Of a stretch of 64,000 nt of DNA, positions 11,327 to 24,800 are shown one piece after another. Made by a program: the position numbers and the translations under genes. A model generated the notes under the pieces. That model was not told where the DNA came from. It searched no databases and saw only the letters and a list, made by a program, of their open reading frames with translations. The stretch is from Sorghum bicolor (Eukaryota; Streptophyta; Magnoliopsida; Poales; Poaceae). Within the stretch, counting starts at the first letter, position 1; the number at the start of each line of letters is the position of its first letter. Where the stretch lies: contig NC_012871.2 in NCBI RefSeq assembly GCF_000003195.3, forward strand, positions 45,068,378 to 45,132,377. Reading direction: 5' to 3'.

Positions 11327-12507
11327 AACACTTGTTGACCCGAGAACGCGCCATCAGCCCATCACACAAGCATGTCACGTGCCATCACAAAGGACTCCTT
11401 GCATCAGCCCATCACACAAGCATGTGAAGGGCATCCTGACCCTGAGCTCTACCCCCGCCCCCCCTCATCCTCCCATCCTTGCTTCAGTACTTCTGTGGCG
11501 CTTATCGTCTGTGCAAACTAGTCTCCTAGATCTCTTGAGTTTTCTTTCCGCCTCACACCATGCACTTTCTGCTGCACTTTCAGGGTGAAGCTGCACATAT
11601 TCTTATCAAATTTTGGTTGTAGACAGCTTAGCATATATCATAATTTAGCACTTGAATTGAGTAGATGTTGATTATGGAATTGAGACCCCCCTAGTTTAAG
11701 GCACGCTTTGCCAGTAGCCCCATGGAGACAAGAGGAGGACAACAAATGAAATTGGGTAAATAGGGCAAAGGGGAAAAAAAAAGGTAAAAGTATATAATTA
11801 TTTCATAGATGCAACTCGATGCACTCAATCGGTTGTGGCCCAACTTTTCCAGTTAGGGGGCAAAACTCTTACAACATCCATGCGAAAATACAATTCCAAC
11901 CTAGTTTTACAATGTCAAAACTGACCTAGACAGTTCTGAAAAACAACCTGCGGTTGTGCAACTACCCAAAAAAACTATAAATATCTCATTCGGACTCCAA
12001 AATAGACTTCTATACGCGCATTTCAATCTTTCGCAATGGTGAAGTCCAATTCATAAGTTGACAAAGTTTGCAAAACCGGTCTGTTTTCCCAGAATCAGAC
12101 CAGGTTAGCCAATTTTGGGTGTGAACATACTTGATCAACAATGTCATCCTGCAAAGAACATAATTAATTTTCAAGATACTTTGTTCATGGAAAATTTCAA
12201 AATCTCAGCTTGTTGCATTAGGTCACATCATGAGAAGATCTAAGAAAATGGCCATCCGCATCAATGCATGTGGCTGCATAACTTCAAAGAACTTGTAGCC
12301 CTTCACATGCATAGAGTTAAATCCACAACTACAACTTCAAAAGAACATGTAATCTTCTCCTGGCTTAACACCTTTTTAGAATAAAAACACTTCTTCAGCC
12401 AGTTTTTTTGCCTCTTCATAGAAACTCTTGTGGGGGTTTCTCTCTCCACATTTTCTTGTTTTTTATTTAATAGATAGAGAAGTGGTAGTGTGCAAGCATC
12501 CACACTA
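11327..12507. other. Intergenic, nothing recognised
   Basis: A short repeat of CATCAGCCCATCACACAAGC occurs twice (about 11352 and 11403). Otherwise no ORF with recognisable content, no RNA gene and no terminal repeats. It lies beyond the 3' end of the EMSY-like gene. Confidence 0.4.
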
Positions 12508-12668
12508 CTCCCTCAACCCTCCATTCCAAATTATAAGATGTTTTGGCTTTTTAGGTAAATAACTTTTGCTATGTACTTAGATATATGCTATCTCTAGATA
12601 CATGGTAATTGATAAAAGCATATATTTAGAAAAAGCCAAAACATCTTATAAGTTTGTAATGGAGGGAG
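12508..12668. mobile_element. Stowaway-like MITE (TSD TA)
   Basis: Begins CTCCCTC and ends GAGGGAG, flanked by TA on both sides. Inner arms TTATAAGATGTTTTGGCTTTT and AAAAGCCAAAACATCTTATA are inverted copies. About 161 bp, just past the last exon of the EMSY-like gene and possibly within its 3' UTR or flank. Confidence 0.85.
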
Positions 12669-12854
12669 TATATTCTTCTATGTTAGATTAAATTTCAGGG
12701 AACAAAGTTCCCTCTGCTAAATTATCCTAACATCCCATGGTGGGATTACACTTGCATGGTATATATTATGCAGGAAAAGGTGCACTATCTGAGGGAAAAA
12801 TAATCAAACTATTAAAAATTTTCCACATGTTTATGGTACAGGAATAATGGGACA

Positions 12855-15800
12855 TTAGTATTTACCACTTGCAACATCAGATGCCTCAGCAAGCCTTGTT
12901 ATTGCACCAACTAGAGACCGCTCTTGATCCTGAAGGCATTCTGAGTTAGACAAAACTGAAAATTTCCTGACTTGATCAAGAGGAGAGACGTCCCCTTGAC
13001 TTCAGTCTTAAAGAAGGGGCCCCACTGAACCCGGAACAGGCAGGAACCTCACGCGCGCACGCTTCTTTGGCGGCCGCGGACCCATCTACGCAGTTTCAAC
13101 AGGGAGGTGGGCACACAACCATGCAGTGATAAGATAGTTTGTACAATCAGACTTACTTGCAATGCTTTCTTTGCCCACTCTACTTCCAGGGGATCAGGAT
13201 TGGTAACGCTAAAAATTTTCTTTACCTGCATGAGCAGATGCAATATTAAAATTAAAATTACAAAGCTCAAGATCTGCAGTGTTTCTAATCAGAAAAAAAA
13301 ATTGGGGACGTTCATTCGAACTAACCACTTTTATCAGGCTCCCAGTATGAAATATATTGATATTGTTGTAACTTCTTGTCTCATCAACATTTTGTGGAGG
13401 TAGAAAATCCTTCTTGGATACATTCTTTTGGAAACTTATTCTTCTTCCAGGAACAGGCTTCGGCCCACCATGGCTAGTGGACTTCCCAGCACCACGAGTT
13501 TGAGCACCGTGACTTTGTAAATACATCACAGGGTCTATCCCAGACCCATCCTCTTGCCATCTTATATCTTCCTGTCCCATCTTTTCTTGAGAAAAAAAAG
13601 CAGTGGTTTAGCACAATTCCATCAGATAATAAGTCTTCTTATTTTGTAATTTATGCTTCTTCTCAGAATGAATAATAGGTCTTCTTTTAAATAACATGAG
13701 TACAAAACAACAAACATTTCAGATACCGAGCATAGTTAATACAGACAAGTCAATTTGAAAGCAGTAAGAGCAGGTATAATAATGGGCTTATAGCCAAGCT
13801 AATGCTAATGTGGAGAAGAGAGACGATAGCTTGGCTCTCATGCAAGCACTAAGCTAGGTACGAATGCACAGGCAGTGGTGGGCCCAAATAGCAAGTGTTG
13901 TGTGGAGGAACAGGAAAGAGAAGCTGTCTTAGAGACAAGTATGAGACAACTATTTGTATAACTTGGCTCTTATCACTTGGCTTATAGTCAAGCACTTGGC
14001 TCTATTATTGACCTTGCTCTAACATCTCTGGGACATCTCAACACGTTCTCCAAGAAAAATTGTCCAGAACTAAATGGATGGATTTAATATGCATTATCAT
14101 GATATGCCTCTTGTCTAAAAGTTTCCAGATTCCAAGTGTGTTAATGAATTGAGTAGCAATGACTAAACATATAAAAACAGCACACTACTCCAAACCAGTT
14201 TCCATGTGCTGCCAACGATGTTACTCTATCTATATAACTAGAAGGATACCCTGCATGTTGCTGCGGGATTTTCTTAGAAATAAAACTGTTGGATGTATGA
14301 GTTAGACCTATATATGTTCTTGCTTCGGTTATTATCAAAATCTGGCAAGTCAATAAAATTAAAAGAATTAGATATAATTATTTTTGAACGCAACAGCCGG
14401 ATGTTTGCCTATCAATTAAGAGGGAGAGTTATATTTACAGGAAGTGGAAAACTCATAAGCACACCCAAACATAGCTGGGGAGCCCAAACAAAGGAGCCAA
14501 TCGAGCCACTACAGATTTTGCAGACAGTGCACCCTTTTGTGTGTTTCCATGCTTTCTTTGATCATCCCCGCAATTTGTATGGTTGTGGCGTGATTATTCT
14601 CGAAAATCCTGCAGTTACGCTTGAAGGGATAAGCCTGAGTGTGGTTGTGTTAGATTCAGAGAGCTCTCACTTTAGTTGTAGAGGTTGTCAGGGCTGATCA
14701 CAGCCATTCTATCTTCTAGCACTTTAGTTGTTGAAATTGCACTTTAGTTATTTTGCTTTTAGCTGTAATCTGTACTGTTTTCCCTATATATGGAGCAACC
14801 AGCAGATGCCTTAAGCACTGGCAGCCAATACTAAATTTCTCAATTGTGGTTTGTAGTCTATCAACGCTCTTTCCAAGGTTCAACGATGTACAGGAACTTG
14901 GGGTCTTTGGGGATTGAATGTGTTACATGTATATATCTGTTGTGTATTTTACCACTATTGAAAGGGCTTTTGTCCATATTGTGTACAGACCTTACCTTTC
15001 CCGTTGGGGACTAGAATACAAGCTAAGTTGCTATTTTTCTGACATGGTATCAGGCTCTAGAGTCTAGATCCACCCACAGTTGACAGCCGCTGTCACCGTC
15101 CAGCCGACTTCCCGGCAAACAACTACTCTTCCCCACCCATCTCCCTCCCCTTTTCTGCCTCCGCAGGTTCAGCGGGCTCTGCCAGCAGCTACCGTCACTT
15201 GCCGTGCATGCCTTGCCTGCGGTTGCCACCTCCGCTGGCCATGCCCTTGCCTGCGGGTTCCACCACTGCTGGTCGTATGAGCCCCGCCCCGCCCTTCCGC
15301 GGCTGCCATCGCCGGCCGCTCGCATCTCACCCACGACCCCTTACCTGCTCATCGTATCCCCGTATCTACATTCTGCCTTGGCGGAAGCCTGGTCTGGTGG
15401 GTACCTTCTGCATGCTTTGCTCTTGCACCTGTGAGGTACTTTGCTATTGAGCCTATGAAGTTCCAAAATAAGAAGAAAAAGAGAGTGCGAGCTCATAGTC
15501 TTCATGGCATCCTCCATTTGTCCCGGTGTTGTCCCCGTTCCTCAGTTATATGCCTGGTCATCTTCAATGGCACTAATTGAGGTGTGTTTGTCTTCCACAT
15601 GGAGGTTCACATAGGTGCTCATCAGCTTTGGGGAATCTCATGGGTGAGCAGACATGTCCTGCTCTCCCAACACCACCCACCTACCCACCGGATGTTGATG
15701 ATGATGATGCTAAGAGTGTTTTCCTTGGGGCGTTTAAAGCTGAGATGAAAGGATACCAATCTTAGCCCAGTGTCTATGAGACTTGGCTGCACGAGGAGGC

Positions 15801-18800
15801 CTGTGCCAAAGCTCTCCTGCTTGCGAGCACAGAGATCGACCTCTCCATGTCTCTCAGGGGCCTCACTGCTTGCCACCTGATGTGGGCTCACCTCCGTTGT
15901 AGTTATGAGATTCGTAAAGAGGCGATATACCTTGCTGTCGTTGAGGAGCCTCAGGCGCTTCGTCAGCTAGACTCTACCATTGAGGAACTTGCCGGTGTTG
16001 TGAGCACCACTAGAGCTAGGGAGAGACACTTAGTCTTCACGAGTTCCTTTATCGGCTTTGTCCTGACTTCAAGACTATTCGAGCGCAATTGTTGACTTGT
16101 CCTCCATGCCCATCGCTTGCCGAAGGGATACTTGAGCTATGAGCCAAGACACGCCTTCATGCTGCTAGTGTAAGCAGTGCTCAATAGCAGCCATCTATGC
16201 TAGTTGCCATGCCCTCCCACAATGAGCGGGCTTACCAAAAGAAGAAGCGCGACCGGAAGGGCCAAGGCCCACGCTCTTCTCCATGCTCGAGTGGCTCTTA
16301 TACTTTATAGGCCCCTCGTTCAATATCTGGCACCGAGCAAGAGATCCTCACCCTATTTCGCCATCTTACTGCCGCAGCATAGACCTCGACGCACTTCCTC
16401 GACGCACTTGGACTACTGCTCATGCTTCTGGTTCTACTCTTACTCCTCATCTAGGTATATCATCCAAGTGGTTCCTTGACTCCGGTGTTTTTTTCATATG
16501 ACTTCTGATTTGACTCATTTATCTTCGATGTCACCTCCCAATTCGCCTTTTGGTGCTCAATCACTAATGGCACATCTCTTCATGTTGTTGGACATGGCAT
16601 TCTTTCTACTTTAGCTTTTCATGTTCCTTATGTTTCACAAATTCCTAAGCTCACTATGTAGTTGATGTCTGTTGATAACGGATATCGTATCATTCTTGAA
16701 GTTGACCCTAGCTGTGTTCACAATCTTTGTGTAGGCCTTCTAGTGGGGGATTGGGCCTGGGCATCATGATTCTTAGGGTATTTGGGAGCTTGATTGATTG
16801 CATCTCCCTTCGCCCACTTTGTCCATCCAGTCGTTGTCCAATTCTCATGCCTTCGCGTCACCTACATCATCTACCACTACTTTTGCGTAGTGGCATCATC
16901 ATCTAGGTCATCTATCAGGTTCTAAACTACTCTCTCCATTCATTTATCTCCTTTATGTAAGCAAAAAGTTTTTTTTCAAAAATCTCCTTCATATTAGCTT
17001 AGAATTTGACTGCATTTATTACCCCTTTGCTCCTCATTGGCTACCACTTGCCTACATTTATTGCCTCTTTGCTACTTATTGGATGTTCCTTGCCTGTGAC
17101 TCCTCGTATACGCTCAGCCCGCGGTGGTTAAATGCAAACTGAGTGCTTTTGCTCTGCTCCTTGGTCACTACGTCGAAGGCTAAAATGATGGAGATAAATG
17201 AATGGAGTATCCACTTTAGTTGGTAGCAGTAAGTTAGGACATGTTTTCTAGTGACAGTGCTCTCCATTGTATAGGTTGCAAGCTTGGAAAACAGCTGTGA
17301 TTTTCCTATCCTTCCGATGACCGGTGAGTTTGTATCCCAATGCCCTTTGATCTTGTTCATTCTAATGTATAGGGTCATGTTCCTTTTGTGTCCAAGGACG
17401 TCATTGATATTATGTATTCTTTATTGATGGTTATTTGAGATTCACTTGGATTTATTTTATATCTTCTCATGGAGAGTTTCTCTCTATTTACTAGCAATTT
17501 GCCACCATGATTCGTACTCATTCAATTCTCCCATTCATGCTTTTCATGCTAACTCTTCTGGTGAATACATTTCTTCTGCTCATTGTCATTACCTTGTTGA
17601 TCTGGGTACTCTTGCTCATCTCCATTCATGCTTTCGTGCTAACTCTTCTGGTGAATACATTCCTTCTGCTCATTGTCGTTGCCTTGCTGATCTGGATACT
17701 GTTGCTCATTTTTCTTGTCCTGGTGCTAATGCTCAGAATAGGATCGATGAGCCTAAGCATTGTCACATTCTTGAGACTGCTTGTGCCCTTCTGATCTCAA
17801 CTAATCTTGCTCCTCATTTTTGGGCTAAGGCTGTCCCTACAGTTTTCTTCCTCATAAATCAATAACCATCTTTTGCTCTTCAGGGATGCACTCCCTACAA
17901 GCGTCTCTTTGGCACCCCACTACCCTATAACCATCTTCGCTGCTCTGCTGTGTCTGCATGTACTTCTCCCACCTTGTGAGCGCACCAAGTTAACTGCCAG
18001 TTAGTTGAGTGTGTCTTCCTTGAGTATAGTACATAACATAAGGGCTATCCCATTAGATGAGGATCTCTCAGGAATGTCACATATCGTTGCTATTATCCTC
18101 GCCTTCCCACTAGTTCGTCCAGCATAGCTGGTGAGTCCCATTTGTTCCACACCTCAACCAACTGGTCTTCTCCATCTACCCATCTTCCCATACTACTCTA
18201 CTTCTCCCACCTTCCTGTCGTCATTCCACCTCCATATCCTGTTACTCCACCTCTACCTGCCCCTCCCCTTCCGGTTGTTCCACCGCCACCTCCGGTGTTC
18301 CCACCACCAGCTCCACCACTTGACTCTTCTCTGTTTTCCTTGGACCCCTCTAGGGCCTTCTCCTAGATATGATCTTCGGGATCATAGTACCATTCATCCT
18401 CCCGACTGTCATGGCTTCACTTCTGCTACTCTTGTTGAGCATACAACTTATCAGAAGGCTGCTGCACACTAGGAGCAGCAACATATTATGGATGAGATTG
18501 TTGTTTTGGAGCACAAACTAGCGCTTGGGACCTAGTTCCCTTGCCACCCAACATCACTCCAATTACTTGCAAGTGGCTCTATAAGGCCAATGCTCGCTCC
18601 AATGGTTGTTTCAGTGCTATAAGGCTTGTTTTGTGGCACAAGGTTTCCGGCAAGAGCAAGGTCGTGACGTGGCTATGATGAGACTTTTGCTCTAGTGGCT
18701 CACATGACCACCGTTTGGACTCTCCTTGTTGCTTCTGTTTGGCAGTAGTCCATCTCTAAACTAGATGTCAAGAATGCCTTTCTCAATGGAACTCTGGGAG

Positions 18801-21800
18801 GTGTACATGCAGCCACCTACAGGTACTCTATCCCTCGTGGCATGGTCTGTTCGGTTGTGTCGTTCTCTTTATAGTCTCAAAGAGAGTCCTCGGGCTTGGG
18901 TTTGAGCACTTCCCCTCTGGTGTAACTAACGCTAGCTTCAAGCCCAGTAACCATGACCCTAACCCTGCTCTCTTTGTTCACACCTCTTCTTGTGGTCGCA
19001 CTCTTCTTCTTCTCTATGTCGATGACATGCTCATCACAAGTGATGACCCTCAATTCATTGACTTAGTGAAGAAGTGCCTCAGTGAAAAATTCCTAATGTC
19101 TTATTTGAAAAATTCCCAATGTTTAATTTGGGTCCTCTTCGTTACTTTCTTGGCATTGAGGTCACTTCCACATAAGATGGTATCTACCTCTCCCAAGAAA
19201 AGTACATACATGACTATTTCTTGTGTTGCTCTCATTAATCACAACAATGTTGATACACCTATGGAGCTCGGTCTTTACTTGTGTCCCACTAATGGTGGGT
19301 CTCTTCACAATCCCACTTGCTACCATCACCTCGTTGGGAGTCTTGACTATCTTAGGATCACCCATCCAGACATCTCCCATTCTATCCATATCTTGAGTCA
19401 GTTTGACCCTGCTCGTCCATTGCTCACCTTCTTCGTGTTCTACGATATCTTCGTGACACCACCTCTCATTGCTTGTTCTTTCCTCGCACTAGCTCCCCTC
19501 GGCTACAAGTGTACTCTGATGCCACTTGGGCTAGTGATCACTATGATCATCGTTCTTTGTCAGCCTATTGTGTTTTCCTTGGCTCTTCCTTAATTTCCTA
19601 GAAAACAAAAAAAGCATATTCTTGTTTCCTGTTCGAGTGTTGAGGCTGAGCTACGTGCTATGGCGGCTGTCAATGCTGAGGTGACTTGGCTATAGTGGTT
19701 ACTTGAGGATTTTGGTGTGTCGGGTACTGGACCAACTCCTCTTTCTTTGACAGCACCAGTGTGATCAGTATTGTTAGGGCCCGGCCTACCCTATGGGCAT
19801 CCCCATAGGGCTCAAACGCCGCTCCCTATGTGCGGTCGTAGTGGCGAGATGATGGAAGCGTGTTAGTGGGGGCAGAAGAGATCCTAAACGCAGCGCCAAC
19901 ATTTTCGTCGAGGCAAAAGGGTCGACCCCCACTCGCAGGAATCGTAGCCATGACAAAATGGTGGTTCCTTTTTGTAGAGCCAAGGGATGGCAAGCTCAGG
20001 GTCTGCCCTATTCGCTCTGGCAAAAAGGGCAAAATGACTAGCGTGTCATTTCGCACAGACAAGATGGTAGTCTCAACCAATTTTTTTCGATTGGCTTATA
20101 GTTCCTAATCAGTCTGGTACCAATTAGGACGATCAGGACGATTAATCGACCTCTAGTCGGCCTAATCGTCCAGCATATAGCAAGAGTATGTATCATATAT
20201 GTATGGTATATATATCATATACTATATATTTATATAGTAGACATCAAACATCAAGACTATATTTCTAGGGAGGGAGTGAGATGCACACAACAACAGCAAG
20301 AAAGAGATGCAGCTCGCAGCTGCACACATAGCTCACGGCTAGAGTGGGAGTGAGGACTGAGGAGAGAAAGAGTGGGGGTGAGGTTTATAAGAGAAACCCT
20401 AATGGGCCTAGCCCAAATAAATATAGCCTAGTAAACTAAAGCAGCCCATCTGCCTATTTAGTGTTGATCGGCCAAGAGACCTAATCGGACAATTAATCAT
20501 GAGTAATCGACGATTAATCGGACGATCAGGTTTCTGATTGCTTTGATAGAATCGGAGGGCCTAATCGAGTGCTAAGTGCTGATAAGGACGATTAATCGTG
20601 ATTAATCAAACAATGAGAAAACATTGGTCCGACAACACCCCCATTGTGGTGCGCCAAACTGCGTGTGTTTTTGGTCTCGCGAGTAGACGCGTCAGTTTCG
20701 CTGGGTCTGCGTGGCGAGGCGCCGGTGAGGACAATAAGGTGGCCCGAACCATTCGCCAGTCGAATAGATAACAATCGTCAAGAGGAGCCCATCAAGGGAC
20801 AAGACGCAAGCAACCCCTATCTGTCGGGACCCACCTGGTCGGTAGAATGGCAACACGACGTGGGGCCAAGTGGGGACCTAAGGGCTAGTGCCATCTGGGG
20901 CGAGCGACACCCCCAAAATGCGGATGAGTCCTAGGTCAAAGGAAATATGCTCCGAATATGTAGTGCTCTTAAGCAATACGGGCAATACAAGTTTCATCAT
21001 TTGAGTGTTGTCCATTTCGTTCTACTTCAGAGTGTTCGCTGGCTCGCGCAGCCATTAGGTGTTCGAAGGCTCGGGCCTAGAACAACAAGTATTGCTTGGG
21101 ATCCTATGAAGCATGAGCCCACCAAGCATATTGGAGTCGATGCTTCTTACATGAGATCGATAAGGTTGTGTCTCTCCATCATGTGCCTCAGAGATTCAGC
21201 TCGCAAATTTCTTCACTAAGGCAAAGACTCGGGCACACCATAGTTATTTGCTCTCCAAACTCAATGTAGTTGACCCACCATGAGTTTGAAGGGGGTGTTT
21301 GATGTACATATGTTGTGTATTTTCCCAATATTGTAAGGGGTTTTGTGCATATTGTGTGCAAACCTTATCTTCCCCTTTGGGGACTACAATACAAGCCGGC
21401 TTGTTATCTTTCTAACAAAGTGTAGAGAGTGATCCCACTAGTCTACCAAGGAGATGAAGTTTGCATGTTGTGTCGCATCAAGTGCACCAAGTCTTTCTTA
21501 GCATCATGTTTAAAACCAATGTGACAATATCTAAATATGACTAAAGAATTCTTTAAAAAAAAAGATATTTCTAAAACTAGTGATCTTAAATTATAATTTG
21601 CTCGTCCAACAGCACTTTAGAAAAAAGGTTGAGGAACCAAAATCCAAAAGATTTAGATTTCATAGACAACATAGAGGAAGAATGTCCACATTGAAGAAAG
21701 GATCATGTACCTTCTTAAGATCAACCCACTCCCAAGTCTCATTTGATGTATTCATGTCGTGAACCAGCGCGTAAAGGCCCTGCAAGGAAATTCCTAAGAA

Positions 21801-24800
21801 AGAGACCACTTTAATTAAAAGTAAATGCAACTATGGTGAGACAGAAACACACCGTTTCTTGATTGTAATCAGATATAACTACTTCATAGAAATTATTATC
21901 ATCAGGCCAACGATTCATGGCTTTACGGCCAATTAATGGGTTGACAGTCTGTGCTTGAGAAAGTTCAGCAGCAGGACAACTAGGAAAATATCTATTCAAA
22001 TGTGGCCTTCTTGCACTAAGACCTTCTGAAGATGACATGGACTTCACTGCAGAGCCCCCAGGTACCTTCTGGCCCTAGAAGCACATAAAATTCTGTGAAA
22101 GAATCAAACAGAAAGTTTTCTTTTGGAAACAATTTGTCTAAATAAATCAGCATACTGTTTTTAGCCTTTTTCCTATAGGTCCCGGTGGAACTTCCTTCGT
22201 AGCTGTTGAAGATGATGGGTGTGTTGGTGCAGCCACCTGCTGTGAATGCATCGGAGGAGATGGCGCAGGTGAAGCAGTGAGGGGTTGAGATGTCTTTTGC
22301 CTCTTGCGGGCAGAGGTAGTATGAATGGACAAAGGATCATATACTGGCTTAGGATTATTGGGCGCCCTTGCATCAAATCTTCCTTTTGATCTCCATTCAC
22401 TTAATTTCAAGGCAGAAATTCAGAATGCTGGAAAGAAGACAAATTTGTGGATAGGCATCGGTGAAGTAAAGGGGATATTACATGCTACCTTATGCTGCGA
22501 GTAAAATCATCATTGTTGATCCTGTTTAATAGCTGCCTATGTTCTTCATCAGATACCCTTAGCTCCTCCCTTAGTTCTGTTATGAGACCTTCTTTCTCCT
22601 GAAAAATTGTAAAGTTAACCTCAGGTCAATTTTGAGGGGGTGATTTAACATCATCACCAAAACTAAATGTGTTGAAATAGTTTAATGGTCCCAACCCATG
22701 TAATGGTATCAGACTGTGCTTTAAATGCACGAAGAACCGAACAATATGCTTCTTGCTCAAGCTGATGAATTTGTGCTTCCATAGCTGTCTGTGCCGTATC
22801 ATGTGAACTAGTAGGAGTAATTGCTCTTCCATTACCACTGACATGCTCAGTGCCCCTCATATCTGTACTATTCAAGTTTGGTGGTGGAAGATCATCATCA
22901 ATTCCTGCAAACAGCACAAAATGAGAAACCTCAACAATTTACTGAATATATCTGCTCTAGAAAAGAATTATCAATGCTACAAGTAGAGCAGACGAAATAG
23001 TTCAGTGATCTATTTTATGAGGTAATAAATAAACAGAAACACCAACACACACTTCAATGAATGCAAGAAGGTATAGTTACTTAGTTTTTTTTTCTCGATA
23101 CGCAGGAGAGCTGCGTGTCATTGCATTAAGACAGGAAAAAACGGACCCGTACAAGAAGCGTCCCCCCACTCCAGCCCTAGCTGTGGGGGTGCTAAGTTAC
23201 AAAAAGGCTTAGATCACCAAAACACAAACACAGGTAGGACCTGACCCATGACACACGAACTATTGACAACAACAGCTAGCTAGTTACTTAGTTCATAATG
23301 AGCATATTTTATCAATTACCTAAAGTAATCTTCAATATTAATCAAAACACAATAATAAAAATGTTTTTGACCATGTCTAAGCACATTTTTTATTAAGAGG
23401 AAGAGAAAGTTATAACAAACAATACTAGTAAGCCTAGGGTTACCAAGACCAACACAATCCTTGCAAGACTAGTCTCACAAGGATCACTAAAGATGTTCAC
23501 AATTGGGTACTTATGTGAAAACAATCGGTGACCAAACGCTGCTGAGCACTAAGAGAAGAAACTAGTAAAGCAACACGACTCTCAACTAAAAGCTCCACTC
23601 CCAAGAAGCAAAGACTACCACATAGCCCACCAATTGAAGCGAGCTCAAGGAACACAGTAATCACATCCTCATGACCATGGTATTTCAAGACTGCTCGACG
23701 ACACCAATAGTTGATGGCACGAACTCATCTATAAACAAAATTTCTTGTACAGCTTATAATCCTTTTTCTCCAACAAAAGCCCACATAAAACACATAAAAG
23801 TGTTGCACCCCAACATTGTTTGCATATACCCCTCTGATGGGTACAAGCCCTAGCATCCTGAGAAATTCATACTAACACATAAAACACCAACTGCTTTCTG
23901 TCGAACATCCACCAATATTAATTGTACAAAGAATTATCTTATTCACCAGATCAACTTTGTCAAATGACTCAGGATGATTCAGTGTTCTGTCTTCCTCCAA
24001 TAATCAATTGCCATAGTACCATTATTGACTATTCTGGTCCCCAATCATCATAAATAACCCAACTAAACAAGCATATACTGTGCGCAGTCACTAGTAACAT
24101 GAAAGAGAACTGAAATGGAACAAGTCTGCAACTTAATCCAAACCCTATAAGGTGATATATAGTTCTTTCCAATATCATATGTACTTACACCAGTATCAGG
24201 AAAACATATAAATAGTAATACAGTTTCAACAAAACTAAAGAAGGTGAGTAAATGAGACACGCTGCAATCGATTAAACTAATGGGCTCAAAGCTGTAAGAA
24301 AATCTGAATACGAGTCAAAGACAGAAACAGGGTACATTCTTATACCAAATTCCTGACCTATTAAAGGAGGCCTAAGAAAATCTTGAAAGTTTATTCAGTT
24401 TTTAATGTTAGGCACAGCTCATGCTGCACATAGGCCAACTCCACAGTATTAAAAAAAGAAAGAATCTAAAATCCTCACAAAAAAAAACTCAATAGTTAAA
24501 ACCTGTGCACCTAGTGAATAATTGCAAAGACCAAACGACTTGGACAAGATTGAAGGGAAAATCTTGAAAAGAAAAGGTAACCATTCTTGTGATTTTATAA
24601 TTTTTGTACCAAAACCAAAATCTATTTACTATTTCTGGCCAAGAAATCATAAAGCTGTGCACACTGTATAAGACAAGAATGAAAGATACTCCCTCCGTCC
24701 CAAAAAGAGTGTCGTTTTAGAATTTCAGTCATCTTGTTTGATCATCCGTCTTATTCAAAATTTTTACATAAATATTATATATTTTGTTAAGACCTATTTT

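Larger units (their letters stand above)
14921..21417 (+). mobile_element. Decayed Copia LTR retrotransposon inside EMSY-like intron
   Basis: Two short direct repeats starting TG and ending CA (14921-15044 and 21300-21417) share TTGTGTATTTT, TCCATATTGTGTACAGACC-like and GGGGACTA-AATACAAG blocks; they are about 120 bp LTRs. TGGTATCAGGCTCT right after the first LTR is the usual Copia primer site (initiator Met tRNA type). TTTGAAGGGGGTGTTT before the second is the polypurine tract. Order inside is gag-like, protease, integrase, RT, RNase H, which defines Copia. The flanking pentamers GAATG and AAGTG do not match cleanly, and the element is full of stops, so it is old. It lies on the plus strand, opposite to the host gene, in an intron. 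Confidence 0.85.

Noticed and set aside
14293..14697. 134-aa plus-strand ORF
   Set aside because: Overlaps Helitron and LINE-like 3' ends read on the other strand; no recognisable domain.
18142..18366. Proline-rich ORF
   Set aside because: Linker region between integrase and RT of the dead Copia polyprotein, read out of frame.
22626..22844. Minus-strand 72-aa ORF
   Set aside because: Alternative frame over coding exon 5 of the EMSY-like gene; the ENT domain frame is the real one.
23380..23880. Possible second LINE-like fragment starting TTTTTATTAAGAGGAAGAG
   Set aside because: No target duplication and no coding match found; left as intron sequence.
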